The position numbers and the translations under genes were made by a program. The notes below the pieces were generated by a model. The model was not told where the DNA came from. It was given only the letters and a program-made list of their open reading frames with translations, and did not search any database. A DNA stretch of 64,000 bases, from positions 18,382-82,381 of the forward strand of contig JAQOOI010000041.1 in the NCBI GenBank assembly GCA_028554645.1, read 5' to 3'. This stretch comes from Omphalotus guepiniiformis. Its lineage: Eukaryota > Basidiomycota > Agaricomycetes > Agaricales > Omphalotaceae. Shown one piece after another: positions 21,572-32,340 of this stretch (position 1 is the stretch's first letter; every line of letters starts with the position of its first letter).

Positions 21572-21817
21572 CATAGGCTTTGACGTTGCACTTATCTATT
21601 TACGTCCAGCGGTCGCCCCGGCTATAACCTCAAGGCTATAATTACTTCTCTCATTCCCGATCACCCCACTTTTTCATGTAACTCTACCAGCGCATCGTGG
21701 ATTGCTGACTCATTTTCACCAGAAAAACCACACGAGGTTTGTCGATGTCGATAAGTACTCGGTACTTTCGGCCGTCTTTGTGTCGTTGGCTTAACCATCC
21801 TCCCTCTTCGCCATACC

Positions 21818-24397
21818 ATGTCTGCTTCGATTGAAGTCCCACCAGCACAAGCGCAATCTCCCGAACCAATTCTTGAATCAGAAACAGCAACGCAACATGA
21901 GAACACTGTTACTGAAGACCCAGGAGTTCAACTAACCGACCAAACAAATCTTCTTCCTTTCAAACAAGTCATCGCTGTATTTCTAGCTTTATCTCTCTGC
22001 GTCGTCGTATCAGCTCTGGATTCCGTCATCGTCGCTACGGCGCTATCAACTGTAGCTGCTGCCTTCAATGCTGGATCTATTGCTTCTTGGGTTCCTTCTG
22101 CGTATCTTATGACTTCCACGGCGTTTCAGCCTTTGTATGGAAGATTTAGTGATATTTTTGGAAGGAAAAGCGCTATTTGTATTGCGATGTCTGTGTTTAT
22201 GATTGGGAATCTTATTGCGGGGTTTTCGAAGAGTGTTATTCAGATTATTGTGTTTAGAGGTGTTGCGGGTGCTGGTGGAGGGGGGATTATTGGGATGATG
22301 CAGATTATTATATCTGATATTATTTCGTTACGCGAAAGGTACGAATGGGATTTAGTCTTCTTGTGAATGGGTGATTTGATGATTGATGTGAATAGAGGGA
22401 AGTATCAGGGGATTATTGGAGGTGTCGTGGCTTTGGGATATACGGTGGGACCAATTATTGGAGGTGTACTGGCTGAAAAAGTTAGTTGGCGAGTGAGTAC
22501 TACAGTTTCTTCGAATCGCTTTAACATACGCTCATTTTTGTTATGAAGTGGTGTTTCTGGATAACGATTCCATTGTCTCTGGTGTCTACTACCGTGGTAG
22601 TATTAGTCCTCCCGTTGAAGCCAGTGCATGGAGACATGCGAAGGCGCGTAACTTCATACTACCATCCAGTGGCTAATCGAACGTTCGAACCAAATACATT
22701 TAGAAAATTACTTGCAGTTGATTATGTTGGAGCGCTGTTGACTCTGGGGGGATGTACACTGATTATGCTTCCTCTCATCTGGGTAACGTACCACGTTTTC
22801 CATCCTCTTCTTTGACCTTTCTCTTACCTCTGTTCAGGGTGGAGTAACATTCCCTTGGAATTCCGCGATTGTTCTTGCACCCTTATGTTGCGGTTTCCTC
22901 GTTGTGTTTATATTCTGCCTGTGGGAGTCAAAGGGAGCGCGGTTGCCGATAGTCCCGAGTAAGTCGTCCTGTACCGATTCGTTGTTTGGCATACAGGGTG
23001 AAGCGAGAGATTGAATAGTGTATATCTTTCGACATCAGACTGTTTCTGGAGTTTATATCTCTATGTTTGTCAAGTATGTTTGTTCTTCTCGATCTATGTC
23101 CGCGATTGTCACTCACGCATATACTCCGATTCTTCATGAACAGCGGTTTTGTGTTCTTCTCAGCACTGTACTATATTCCTCAGTTTTTCCAAACGGCACT
23201 TGGGTTTTCTGCTATTCATGCAGGTGAGTACATTCCTGTCTACTGAAGCGAGCTTTTGCTCACCACTGCATGAACAAACTCATGCAGGACTTTTCTTGAT
23301 TCCTCTATTGATAGGACAAATGAGTGCTAGTTGGATTGCTGTAAGCACGTTTCTCAGTGCCGTCTTGATGTGGATTATGAACTTGTATGTAGGGTATGAC
23401 TGTCAGTCGTACAGGCAGATATCGTGTAAGTTTCATCAATAACTTCCGTACTAATGCCACTTGATAACAGAGTATCGCGTGCAGACTATCGTCTACTGTG
23501 GTTTCGGAATCCTTTCTATAGCTTGTGGATGTATTTCGATTTTCACGGCTAGGACTTCAAGAGCGAGTATGGTGGTGTTGACGCTTTTGGCTGGTATTGG
23601 TGGTGGGATGGTAAGATCAGAAAGCCGAATTGTCTTAGTTTGGGCTTTTGGAAACTCACGGTTGGCTCGTACTTACTAGACTCTGCAAACTACTACGGTG
23701 GCGGTACAAGCTAGTGTGGCTAGGAAAGATATGTCGGTTGTTACTGCTTTTCGGAATGTGAGCAGGCAGGGTCCTTTTCGGTATGAACTTGAAAGAGTGT
23801 TGAGCTGATGATTATGAAGTTTATTCGGATGTTGGGAGGAGCCTTTTCACTTTCTATCGCTTCTTCGATCGTGTACGTGAAATCACACTCCGACCTTTAT
23901 GCATTCCCAACCAACGCCACTTACCTTTTTCTTTTCTTTTCTTTTCTTTTCTTCTTCCTAGCAACAACGCCCTCCGATCCTCAATGATAACCCTAGGACT
24001 CCCCTCATCAACAATAACATCCATAATCGACAACCCTTCCCTCCTCGCCTCACCCTCCTCAATCAACATCACATCCGAATCAGCTACGTATATCCTTGAT
24101 CAAGGGTACACGAAAGGTTTTAAGGATTTGTTTTATTTGAATGCGGGGCTTGGAGCGTTGGCTACGGTTGTTAGTGTTACGATGGTTAAGCATAAGGAGT
24201 TGATGAGAGGTGATGAGGATATGTTGAGGAAGGAGGCGTTGGTTGCGATTGAGAAGGCTAGGGGTGAGAAAAGGGGAGGGGGAGGGAAGAAGAGTGGGAC
24301 GGCTACGCCTGTTGGGCAGGTGGATGGGGATGTTGAGCTTGGGATTGTTGGAGGTGGTGATAAGGATAAGATGCTTGGATTGGGGGCGAAAGTATGA
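21818..24397 (+). CDS. MFS transporter, DHA2-type multidrug/efflux permease, multi-exon
   Basis: Proton-coupled exporter of the major facilitator superfamily in the plasma membrane. A polar ~45-residue N-terminus precedes TM1. Motif C/D1-type L-D-S-V-I-V-A-T-A-L follows, then W-V-P-S-A-Y-L-M-T, and motif A as G-R-F-S-D-I-F-G-R-K. R-G-V-A-G-A-G-G-G-G-I matches motif B, and A-L-G-Y-T-V-G-P-I-I-G-G is motif C (the antiporter signature). Later segments include F-F-S-A-L-Y-Y-I-P-Q-F-F-Q and L-A-G-I-G-G-G-M, giving about 14 membrane segments. The C-terminal tail is Gly/Lys-rich. About eight short introns break the gene, and the reading is continuous across them. The ATG at 21818 fits the family N-terminus. 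The substrate cannot be read from sequence; drugs, toxins and siderophore-like compounds are all possible. No biosynthetic cluster adjoins it. Confidence 0.88.
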
Positions 24398-24619
24398 TTG
24401 AATGGCATCTCTGGATGATAGACTGGTTCGGATGCGTAAGGCCTTTAGGATGTTGAAAATGTTCTTATGTTTAGATGTGTTGGTTATGTCGAAAATGTTC
24501 TTTGTTGTTTGGATAGCTTTAGAGATGTATAGCTTGTATTGTCGGTTTCCCTTGGTTGAATAGATTTCTCTTCGGTCGAGTTCGTTTGGAAGCAATTTGG
24601 AAGAGCGCGCGCTATTCAA

Positions 24620-27014
24620 TTGGCCTATTCAATTAGCACCCAAAAACCTCATTCCAGAGCATCACGTGTCATTCGAGCTTCTATCCAGCCCTTTGGGCGG
24701 CTACATATTCGTCATTCAGTACCGCCCATCATCATCCCATCCAACACTGGCAGACCAGGACAGCTTACCACTCGTACGGGCTCTCCAGGAAGAAGTAGAG
24801 CTTCTTCGCAAGGAACGAAATAGATATAGAGATGAAGCCAATGTCCTTCGACAGAAACTCGTTGTTTCGCAGTCTAAAATCGAGGAACTCGCTTGTGAAC
24901 TTGGGGATGTTAGACGGGATAGTTCGCGTGCGAGGTTGGGGGTCGGTAGGAAGGTATGTGTGTTATGTTGTCTTGCGCCAATCCTTTCGTAGAGGAAAAG
25001 TAATTGATGTGGTGGGGTGGTGTTTTGTACAGGGTAGTACTAGTAGACAGGGGACGGTAGTTTCGGAATCGGTGGATGGGTTGGAGGGAAATAGTAGGGC
25101 GGGAAGTGATGCAGGTGGTGGTGGAGGAAGACTATCATCTGTGAGTTTTAATAGCTTTGTTTTCTTTCTTTCGTTGTATTGATCTTTTGAACTTCATTCC
25201 CCAAGGCTTTCGATATGCAACATGCCCACAAAATCACTTCGAACGAAATAGTATCAAATTCGACAATCGCCGAAGCTTCGAGTTCAACAAGGCAGAACCT
25301 GAACTCAGGTCTTCCTACGCCTGATAGACAAACATTGCAACAGAGAGAGATTTCTACGAGCCTTTTGAAGCGTCGTGTAGATCAAGTATCTACGTCTCAG
25401 CCTTTCTCGAGTGCAGACGAGGAGCAGCAGCAATCCAAACGGCCAAGAATCGATCCTACGAGTTTCGGTAGGCAGGGAAATGATTTACATCTCACTTGAT
25501 AGTAACTATTTCGTTCGAATCTACGCCCTATCATATTTCCGACGAAGAGACGAATGTAACACGTCAGGGGCTTTCGAAACAGCACGGACCACGTGTGTCA
25601 AAATCTGGTACGAGGTGGTCTTGACTTCAACGAGTAATAAGAATTTCATCTACATCTCGCAGTACACGCGACCCCTAGGACAGTCTCCGTGAGCTCGAAA
25701 GAGGTTTACGTCGATATAGATTCCATGCGTGAAAGAACTCAGGTGGGTAATACAACTTTGTATCGTGGTATGTTCGCTCATTTGGCTCAAATTCTTCAAG
25801 TAGTGGGAATGCCTCCAACTCCTCCTAGTAGCCAATATACACCCAAATCATCGAGACATTGTCTACCTCTGCAGGTATGCCTAAAACATCTTAGTGGCGG
25901 ATGATATCTAGCTCATCCGACTCATCTAGCTTTCTCCGCAAGACCTAGCTTCATTTCTTCGAGATGCGAAGGACTTTCCTTTACCTTCAGACTTACGATC
26001 CCCATCGGTTTCTCGTCAATTCCTCCTGACGTGCTATGGTGGTTCTAAGGGGTTCTGTCAGTATATAGACCAGGAACGGGATCCAAACCCGCCGCCTGAA
26101 TCTGGTAGGGTGTTGATCTTCCCTTGGGGAGTACCTGCAGATACGGAGTATCTTCCTCAATCTCCTGGTCGGAGCGGCATTATACTTGGGTCGCATGATA
26201 GTAGAGATTCTTTGATTGAGGAAGATACGATATGCGATTTGTTTATTCCCAGGGCAACTAGAAGGAGGAGTGGTAGTGGTTTGCGATGGGATTATGCTGG
26301 AAGATATCGTCTTTCTGTTTGCAGCCGGCTGACGCAGGTTCAGTTTGCTGTGCAGTGTAATGAGGTATGGCGGGATTTCTGGGAATCAGTTGGGTTATTG
26401 TATCTCACTTGCATCTGCTAGGTGAAGGAAATGCTGGCCAAGCTGGTGTTGAATGACCGTATGTCAGAGACTTATATGTCTATGCGTGCTCGCATTGCTC
26501 TTTCGAAGCATTTCATTCCCATAACTCCCAAGAGTATAGAGGAGGAAGTCGATGACTTCAAGGATGGGAATCCTCTACCGCTGACGACCGACGACATTAT
26601 CAAAGGACTTGAAGAAGGGAAAGAGGTCAGTTGTTTTATCTTCACTTGTGAACATGAGAATGACGACGGCAAACGTAGCAATTTGAGATCACCCTCTTAA
26701 CCTGTGTAGGTTTTGATGAAGTTTTTGCTCGAGATATAGCGGAAAAGTGGTCACGGAATGAGGATGAAAAGTTGAAAGTCAAGACGGAGGTTAAATCAGA
26801 GTTTGTTGAGACGAAGATTGCCACGAATACGAATACGAGGACGCAGATGTCTTCGTCATCGTCTAGTCCGGTACGAAGGTCAAAACGGACTATGAATTCG
26901 CCGTTGAAGTCGTATTATGAACCTACTGTTGTTGATGTACAAGCTGAGGAGGATGCGGAATATTTGGATAGTGGGACTAGTAGCGAAAAAAGTAGTAGTA
27001 GTGTTAGTGAGTAG
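24620..27014 (+). CDS. coiled-coil protein with C-terminal DUF6697-like domain
   Basis: Multi-exon gene. A Leu/Glu-rich coiled coil (L-V-R-A-L-Q-E-E-V-E-L-L-R-K and on) lies at about 24770-24950, followed by a Ser/Thr/Gln-rich linker with a basic K-R-P-R-I stretch. A compact domain then covers about 25970-26740: W-D-Y-A-G-R-Y-R-L-S, L-V-L-N-D-R-M, L-E-E-G-K-E. The last intron (26648-26709) joins F-I-F-T to C-F-D-E-V-F-A-R-D-I-A-E-K-W in phase. This order resembles basidiomycete DUF6697 proteins, identified from memory. An acidic/Ser tail ends at 27014. No ATG precedes the coiled coil in its frame, so the first exon is not identified and the given start is approximate. Function unknown; the basic patch could be a nuclear signal. 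Confidence 0.6.
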
Positions 27015-27417
27015 TAATGTAATTGTCCTAGTGTTGTATTTCTCTAGATTCTTGTCGACGAGCCAAGTGACAATCTACAGTCGACTCGCGAAGCGGGCCG
27101 GCGGCGTGGGTTTTTGACTCCGTTTAAATACGCCGTAACGCTAGCCCTGAACATGGTTTACTTACATCTGCCACAGCGGTAAGGAATACTAGCTTCGTAT
27201 TTCTGATGTATACGCTTTCTCGAACTTCAAAGTGGGTCTGCTCTGTATTTTTAGCTTTCGAATTCTGTGGCTGACAAGATTCAGATGACATCAATTCTGA
27301 TGCTCCCAAAAAAGATTTCAATTTATTCAACTGCGCGGTCAACTTGCCCGCGACTGCGGATGGGATGCCCGACTTACTCTGCCTATCCCAGGTCCTCCCT
27401 CATCTCACATTTCTCTC

Positions 27418-29212
27418 ATGACCATGAACGTACTTTCGCTCGGTCGAAAACGATATGTTGCGGTGCTATTCTGTCTGGTAAGTCATCCCTCGGGGGTTTC
27501 TGTCTTGGATTACCGGCGTGAGACGACCTGAAACGTGAGACAGGTTGGTGTTATCTACGTGATGAACGTCTTACGGGAGGACATTCGTCGATTGGTTTGG
27601 GCTGTATCGGTGCGAAGTGGAGGAGAGACGGAAAGTAGTGCTGTTGTGTGGAAGCCACCACCGCCTGGGCCACGACCTGTAGGGGAAGGCAGTGCGAACG
27701 CGACGTTGGTGTTTTTGGCACGAAATTCTGATTTAGAGGGCGTTTTATCAAGTATGGGGCATTTGGAGAATCATTTTAATAAGAGGTTTGGGTATCCTTG
27801 GGTTTTTTTGAACGAAGAAGAATTTACGCAAGAGTTTATGTCGTGCGTTCTTGGAGAATTCTTCTCTTTCGTGTATCCTAGCTGACTTGTTTTTCGAATA
27901 CTATTGGCATGTCATAGAAAAGTTACCGCAGCGACGAATGCGCCAGTTTCGTTTGGCCTTATTCCGAAGGAGCATTGGTACCAACCTGATTGGATTGACG
28001 AGGGGAGAGCAGCGAAAGGTCGTCAGGAGATGAAAGCTGCGAATATCATCTACGCAGGTTAGTCTATTTTTCAATATCGATTTTCTTATTGACATTTATC
28101 CCCCGGGTGTACTTTGCAGACAACGTATCTTACAGGAATATGTGTCGATTTAATTCTGGAGTAGATATTCTCGCCATTTTCGCGCTTTTCACTCTAGGCT
28201 GATGGACGATTCACAGTTCTTTTTCCACCATCCACTCCTTCAATCTTATAGGTATTACTGGCGAGTCGAGTGCGTTATTATGTTTTATATCTCAGTTGAC
28301 TGTCGATCTAACTCGTATTTAGGCCTGACATCAAGTATTTTTGCGATGTATCCTACGATCCTTTTGATTATCTGCGAGATAATAACAAGATATACGGTAT
28401 GTAACCATGCTCGAATAGATTTATCTGTACACACTCATCTAAGCCGCATGTAGGTTTCACTATCTCGTTCTACGAATGGGAGAAGACTATTTCAACATTA
28501 TGGAAAACCGTGAAAGGTCAGTCAGTTCATTGAACATTCCCCTGCGATTTGATATCCTGGGTCTTGACTAAGACTGCTCGGTCTGTCTGCAGAATTCACG
28601 AAAAAGTACCCACAATATGTTGCCAACGAAAATGCAATGCATTACCTCAGTGATGACGGCGGTTCGACGTATAATCTGTGTCATTGTGAGCAACACAGTG
28701 ATTCTCTGCCTTCATATGTTGGTTCTCACGTCTACGTCTTTTTTGCGCTGTTCGAAGTTTGGAGTAATTTTGAGATTGCGGATATGGATTTCTGGAGAGG
28801 AGAGGCTTATCAGGCTTTCTTCAAGTTCTTAGACTCGAAGGGTGGATTCTATTACGAGGTGCGTTTATGCATACGCGTATAACTGAGTTGTTGAACTTAG
28901 CATGTTTTTTGTTGTGCAGCGTTGGGGGGACGCACCAGTACATTCCATCGCAGCGGCTCTATTCGCACCAAAAGATCAATTACATTTCTTCCGAGATATT
29001 GGGTATCGACATGAGCCGTTCCAGCATTGTCCTAATGGAGAGGATTGGTCTAAGGGAAAATGTTCGTGTAGTTCTTCGGACACACTAGGTAAGAATTGCT
29101 TTCCGCGCTCGTATGAAAGTGGGCATTACTCATTGTGATTGATCTTTCTGCTTGATGGATAGATTACGCGCCACAGTCGTGTATACGGCGCTATGAAAAT
29201 TTGTTTCAATAG
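27418..29212 (+). CDS. GT15 alpha-1,2-mannosyltransferase, KRE2/MNT1 family
   Basis: Golgi type II membrane enzyme that adds alpha-1,2-mannose to O- and N-linked glycans of secreted and cell-wall proteins, using GDP-mannose and manganese. The ATG at 27418 (or 27424) gives a short cytosolic tail, then a membrane anchor interrupted by intron 1. Family blocks follow in order: A-N-A-T-L-V-F-L-A-R-N-S-D-L; H-F-N-K-R-F-G-Y-P-W-V-F-L-N; H-W-Y-Q-P-D-W-I-D; Y-R-N-M-C-R-F-N-S-G; Y-R-Y-Y-W-R-V-E-P; C-D-V-S-Y-D-P-F; H-F-W-S-N-F-E-I-A-D-M-D-F-W-R (catalytic region); G-G-F-Y-Y-E-R-W-G-D-A-P-V-H-S; and a Cys-rich end. At least nine short introns splice in phase. The C-terminus at 29210-29212 (N-L-F-Q-stop) is normal for the family. 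It looks intact. Confidence 0.92.
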
Positions 29213-29998
29213 ATTGTGAATAAGGGGGTTAGGTGCAGTTGTTGTTTCGTATATACTGTTGTTTTCGACTGCTCTTGCCTTTTTGATTCACCTGTTGTGC
29301 TTTAGAGTAAGTTATTCATTTGTGTAGTCACTAATAGTAGTAGCCAGTTTATTCTGTTCAACTGTAGCACGAGAAAAGAAACGAGATATGAAGCTAATCG
29401 TCATTATTATTATACTCTTCGAGTGTTCTCTCGTGCAGTAAACGGAAGGTCGAATATGCTGTAACTTCTCTTCGTTCTTCCATGTATCCACGCCTGAAGG
29501 AACTGGTAGAACTGGTAGATTTACGTTCTGCGATTTTGGATGTTGACCGGAACACTTTCACATAGCGAATGAATGCAAGGCTTATACGATGAGGTATCAC
29601 TGTAATTTCAGTCATGAATTGAAGGCGACAAATTGAGAAATGAGGGTCAAGTCGACGATGTGAAAAGGTATATCGCAAGATAACATCCGAAATATAGCGT
29701 AATTCTCTACGAGAACGCGACGTCGACGAAATGCAATTCTCCGAGCCCGAGTCGGGAGCTACCACCTTGCGCATGCGCGCGTCCTGTCCGCCATATACCC
29801 CGATAATGCGAGAGTTTGAACCCGGTGATATTCACCGTGCCTTCCAACGTAGGTGGATGATCCATGAGATTGAAAAGGAGGCGACATCTTTGATGCCTAC
29901 CTAAGCTAAAAGTCGTCTGAGCTCGAGCCATAGCACATAAAGTGAGAGAGAGACGTACCTATTGCTCGAAGAATACTAGTCTTCCGTCCAATGCCAAC
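29213..29998. other. intergenic between the convergent GT15 and RRP46-like genes
   Basis: Contains the 3' UTRs of both genes. Minus-strand open frames (29394-29774, 29707-29931) have no recognisable content. Confidence 0.4.
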
Positions 29999-30829
29999 TC
30001 ATATCTCCATCTTTGCTTCATCATCGTCCCCTGCTAACCCATCCACGCTCATCTTCTCAGTCCCACTCTTCCCCTTCTTCGCCTTGAGCTTGACCCTTTT
30101 CTCCGGTGCTGGCTTTTGCATTTCGCCTTCCTCCACCAAGCCTTTCATCCGCTCCCAGACCTCCCTCGCTGCGTCTCGTGCAGAACTGCGCGCTTGAGCT
30201 ATAAAATCCTCGACAAATTCAGAAGAACGTGATCTATCAAAAGACCGCCAGTTCGTCCAAATGCAGGGAGCTGTCCTCGAAGAGCTCGAATCGGTGAATA
30301 GGAATGCGAAACACCCTCCCGCTTCTAATCCATTTGTGTTTTTTGGGTCAACGACGTACGACGCTTCACCGGTGGCGGATACGATGCGACCAATAGCGAC
30401 AGCGCAAATGACACCACGCATAGGTATCGACCCTGCGTGTAACAATGCCAGCGTACATGCGTTGATCATCGACGCCATAATCTCGTCCTTCCCTAAACCA
30501 TTGTTCCCATCCTTCGTTGGTACGAGAATCTGTACGACCAACTGCACCAAAGTCCTTGGGTTCGATTCCAAGATGACACCAGCCCTGACTACTTCTGCTA
30601 GTTTTGCAGCATGGAATTTAGATTCTGTACCGGGTACATTGGATATTGGGCGAACGTTTACGTCGAGTGTAGCTTGGGAGGGTTGTTCGGCGGCGAGACG
30701 AACTTCGGTTGGTCCGGAGAGAGAAGCTAGGACTTGGGTGTAGGGTCCAAAACCGAAACGTGCTGAAGAGTCGACGCGAGAGAGTGTGTCGAAAGAAAGT
30801 GTGTCGAAAGAAAGTGTTATATCCAGCAT
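29999..30829 (-). CDS. exosome core subunit, RNase PH-like (RRP46-type)
   Basis: Single-exon protein of 276 residues from the ATG at 30827-30829. An RNase PH fold is visible: R-F-G-F-G-P-Y-T-Q-V-L-A-S-L-S-G-P-T-E-V-R near the start (the conserved G-x-T/G-x-A strand), then V-R-P-I-S-N-V-P-G-T-E-S, N-P-R-T-L-V-Q-L-V-V-Q-I-L, and A-S-M-I-N-A-C-T-L-A-L-L-H-A-G-S-I-P-M-R-G. The order fits the catalytically inert RRP46/Exosc5 ring subunit of the RNA exosome, which degrades and processes RNA in nucleus and cytoplasm. MTR3 is an alternative. The C-terminal Lys-rich tail is longer than usual. The first residues contain a perfect six-residue repeat (S-F-D-T-L-S twice) from an in-frame DNA duplication. 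Confidence 0.8.
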   Translation of the reverse strand: MLDITLSFDTLSFDTLSRVDSSARFGFGPYTQVLASLSGPTEVRLAAEQPSQATLDVNVRPISNVPGTESKFHAAKLAEVVRAGVILESNPRTLVQLVVQILVPTKDGNNGLGKDEIMASMINACTLALLHAGSIPMRGVICAVAIGRIVSATGEASYVVDPKNTNGLEAGGCFAFLFTDSSSSRTAPCIWTNWRSFDRSRSSEFVEDFIAQARSSARDAAREVWERMKGLVEEGEMQKPAPEKRVKLKAKKGKSGTEKMSVDGLAGDDDEAKMEI

Positions 30830-31077
30830 GGTGGTTTGATTGTGAGAAGTGAAAAAAATTGGAGAGATTAGATTAGATAACCGTTTGGCGTCGTCATTGC
30901 TCCAAAGATGCGGATTCAAATATTCAAATACGAGCCAAGACTGCCTAAAGGAGACTCCTGCATACTCTATTCATCCTGTACATTCACTATCTCTACAATC
31001 CTACGCTAGAAGATCCTCTGTAGTGCTTGACAAGAGACTAACGGTATGGCTGCCATTGAGAAGAGTCAATCATCGCT

Positions 31078-31147
31078 GCATTAATGGGGTAGTGGTAACC
31101 TGGGTCGTTGCCATCGACCCGCCGGGGGTTCGATTCCCTCTTAATGC
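31078..31147 (+). tRNA. tRNA-Gly (anticodon GCC)
   Basis: 70 bases, no intron. Acceptor GCATTAA pairs with TTAATGC, anticodon stem GGTCG pairs with CGACC, loop TTGCCAT, T loop TTCGATT. Identical in sequence to the copy at 41124-41193. Confidence 0.93.
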
Positions 31148-32090
31148 ATATTCTGAATTCTAATTTAGCTTTTCCTCGTTACATTTTTCCTCAGCTTGTA
31201 CATATGACCTTCCATTGGGTTCTTAGGATGATATATTCAGGGTTCCTCTTGTAGGCTGCACGGCAATATGTACATACTTCGGGACAGCACAACTGCATCG
31301 TCATCGTCATATAGGTATGCATGTACTACATCTGTGCGGTGGGAGATCATAGTAAGTACATACTCTGGATCTTTCGGGTGACAGAGGAATTTGAAATATG
31401 AGGAAGAGATAGCAACACCTCCCAGTCCGCGCGACCTGCACGTTTTTCGTGAGTATCTTCGACAGAACATGAATCTCGAAGAATAAGCGCGATACGGATC
31501 GAAGGCAGATCGAAGCAAAGGACTTCATCGAAATTCCCCTCCAGTTGCCAGGACTCTGCGCACCCGTTAGAGCCCAGACGAAGGGGATCTGCTGAGATTG
31601 CAAACATAATAGGCGTCGTCGGATGTACATACCGAAATGACAGCTTGGAGAGCGTTCGATTCTCGAGAGAGATAGCAGAGCCAAACCGTCGGGACTCGGA
31701 CAAGGGTATGTCGTCGGCTTGACGGCATGAATGGACGGAGAAGAAAGGGATCGATGAACAGCGCCAATAGTGTATGTCGCTAACCTAGTGGTCTTCTTCC
31801 CTTGGGACCCGCTTCCACCACATCAGAAAAAAAAGACAAAGGTGTCCTGGGGCCCTCAGGCCTCTTGTTTCTTATTCCAGGCAGTTCGGAAAATCACGAG
31901 ATGTCCTCTTTTTGAAAGGGGAATTACTCCAACGGTCTAAACTGTTAACTGTTAAACATGTGTCGGTCGGCGAATTCCATGGTTCTACGGTGGTGTGTTT
32001 GTATGTCTGATGTATGTTACGAGAAAATACTAGTGAGGTTTTAGGATTTTTGAGGTGAGGCGGGTGCGGTGAGACTTACTTGGTATGGTT
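31148..32090. other. intergenic, no gene supported
   Basis: Several overlapping short ORFs on the minus strand (31237-31767) lack domain content or consistent splice structure. Confidence 0.4.
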
Positions 32091-32340
32091 CTACAGTGAA
32101 CGCGACAATTGATGTCACTACCAAAAAAGGAAAGGCTGCTGGGAAACTCCGCTATCCTCAATGTACCCCCAACAAAAAGTACAAGTAATGCGAGGCAAGA
32201 TTTTTTTCCATGTACCAAAAATTACAGCAAGGATTAGATACACTCTCTCTTCAATCTGGCCTAAGAGAATTTGCTAAAAGCATGCAATATTGAGCACCTT
32301 CCTTTTTTGGTAGTGACATCAATTGTCGCGTTCACTGTAG
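32091..32340. mobile_element. MITE with perfect 42-bp terminal inverted repeats, Tc1/mariner-type ends
   Basis: Bases 32091-32132 (starting CTACAGTGAACGCGACAATT) are the exact reverse complement of 32299-32340. A TA sits just inside each outermost base (32092-32093 and 32338-32339). The element proper is therefore best taken as 32094-32337: 244 bases, ends CAGTGAACGCG, flanked by a TA duplication as for Tc1/mariner. The interior (166 bases) has no ORF, so it is non-autonomous. Perfect TIRs suggest a recent insertion. Confidence 0.9.

Noticed and set aside
13398..24397. Biosynthetic or cellulose-degradation gene cluster around GH7 and the MFS transporter
   Set aside because: The transporter is DHA2-type rather than a sugar porter, no synthase or regulator adjoins, and neighbours are unrelated in function.
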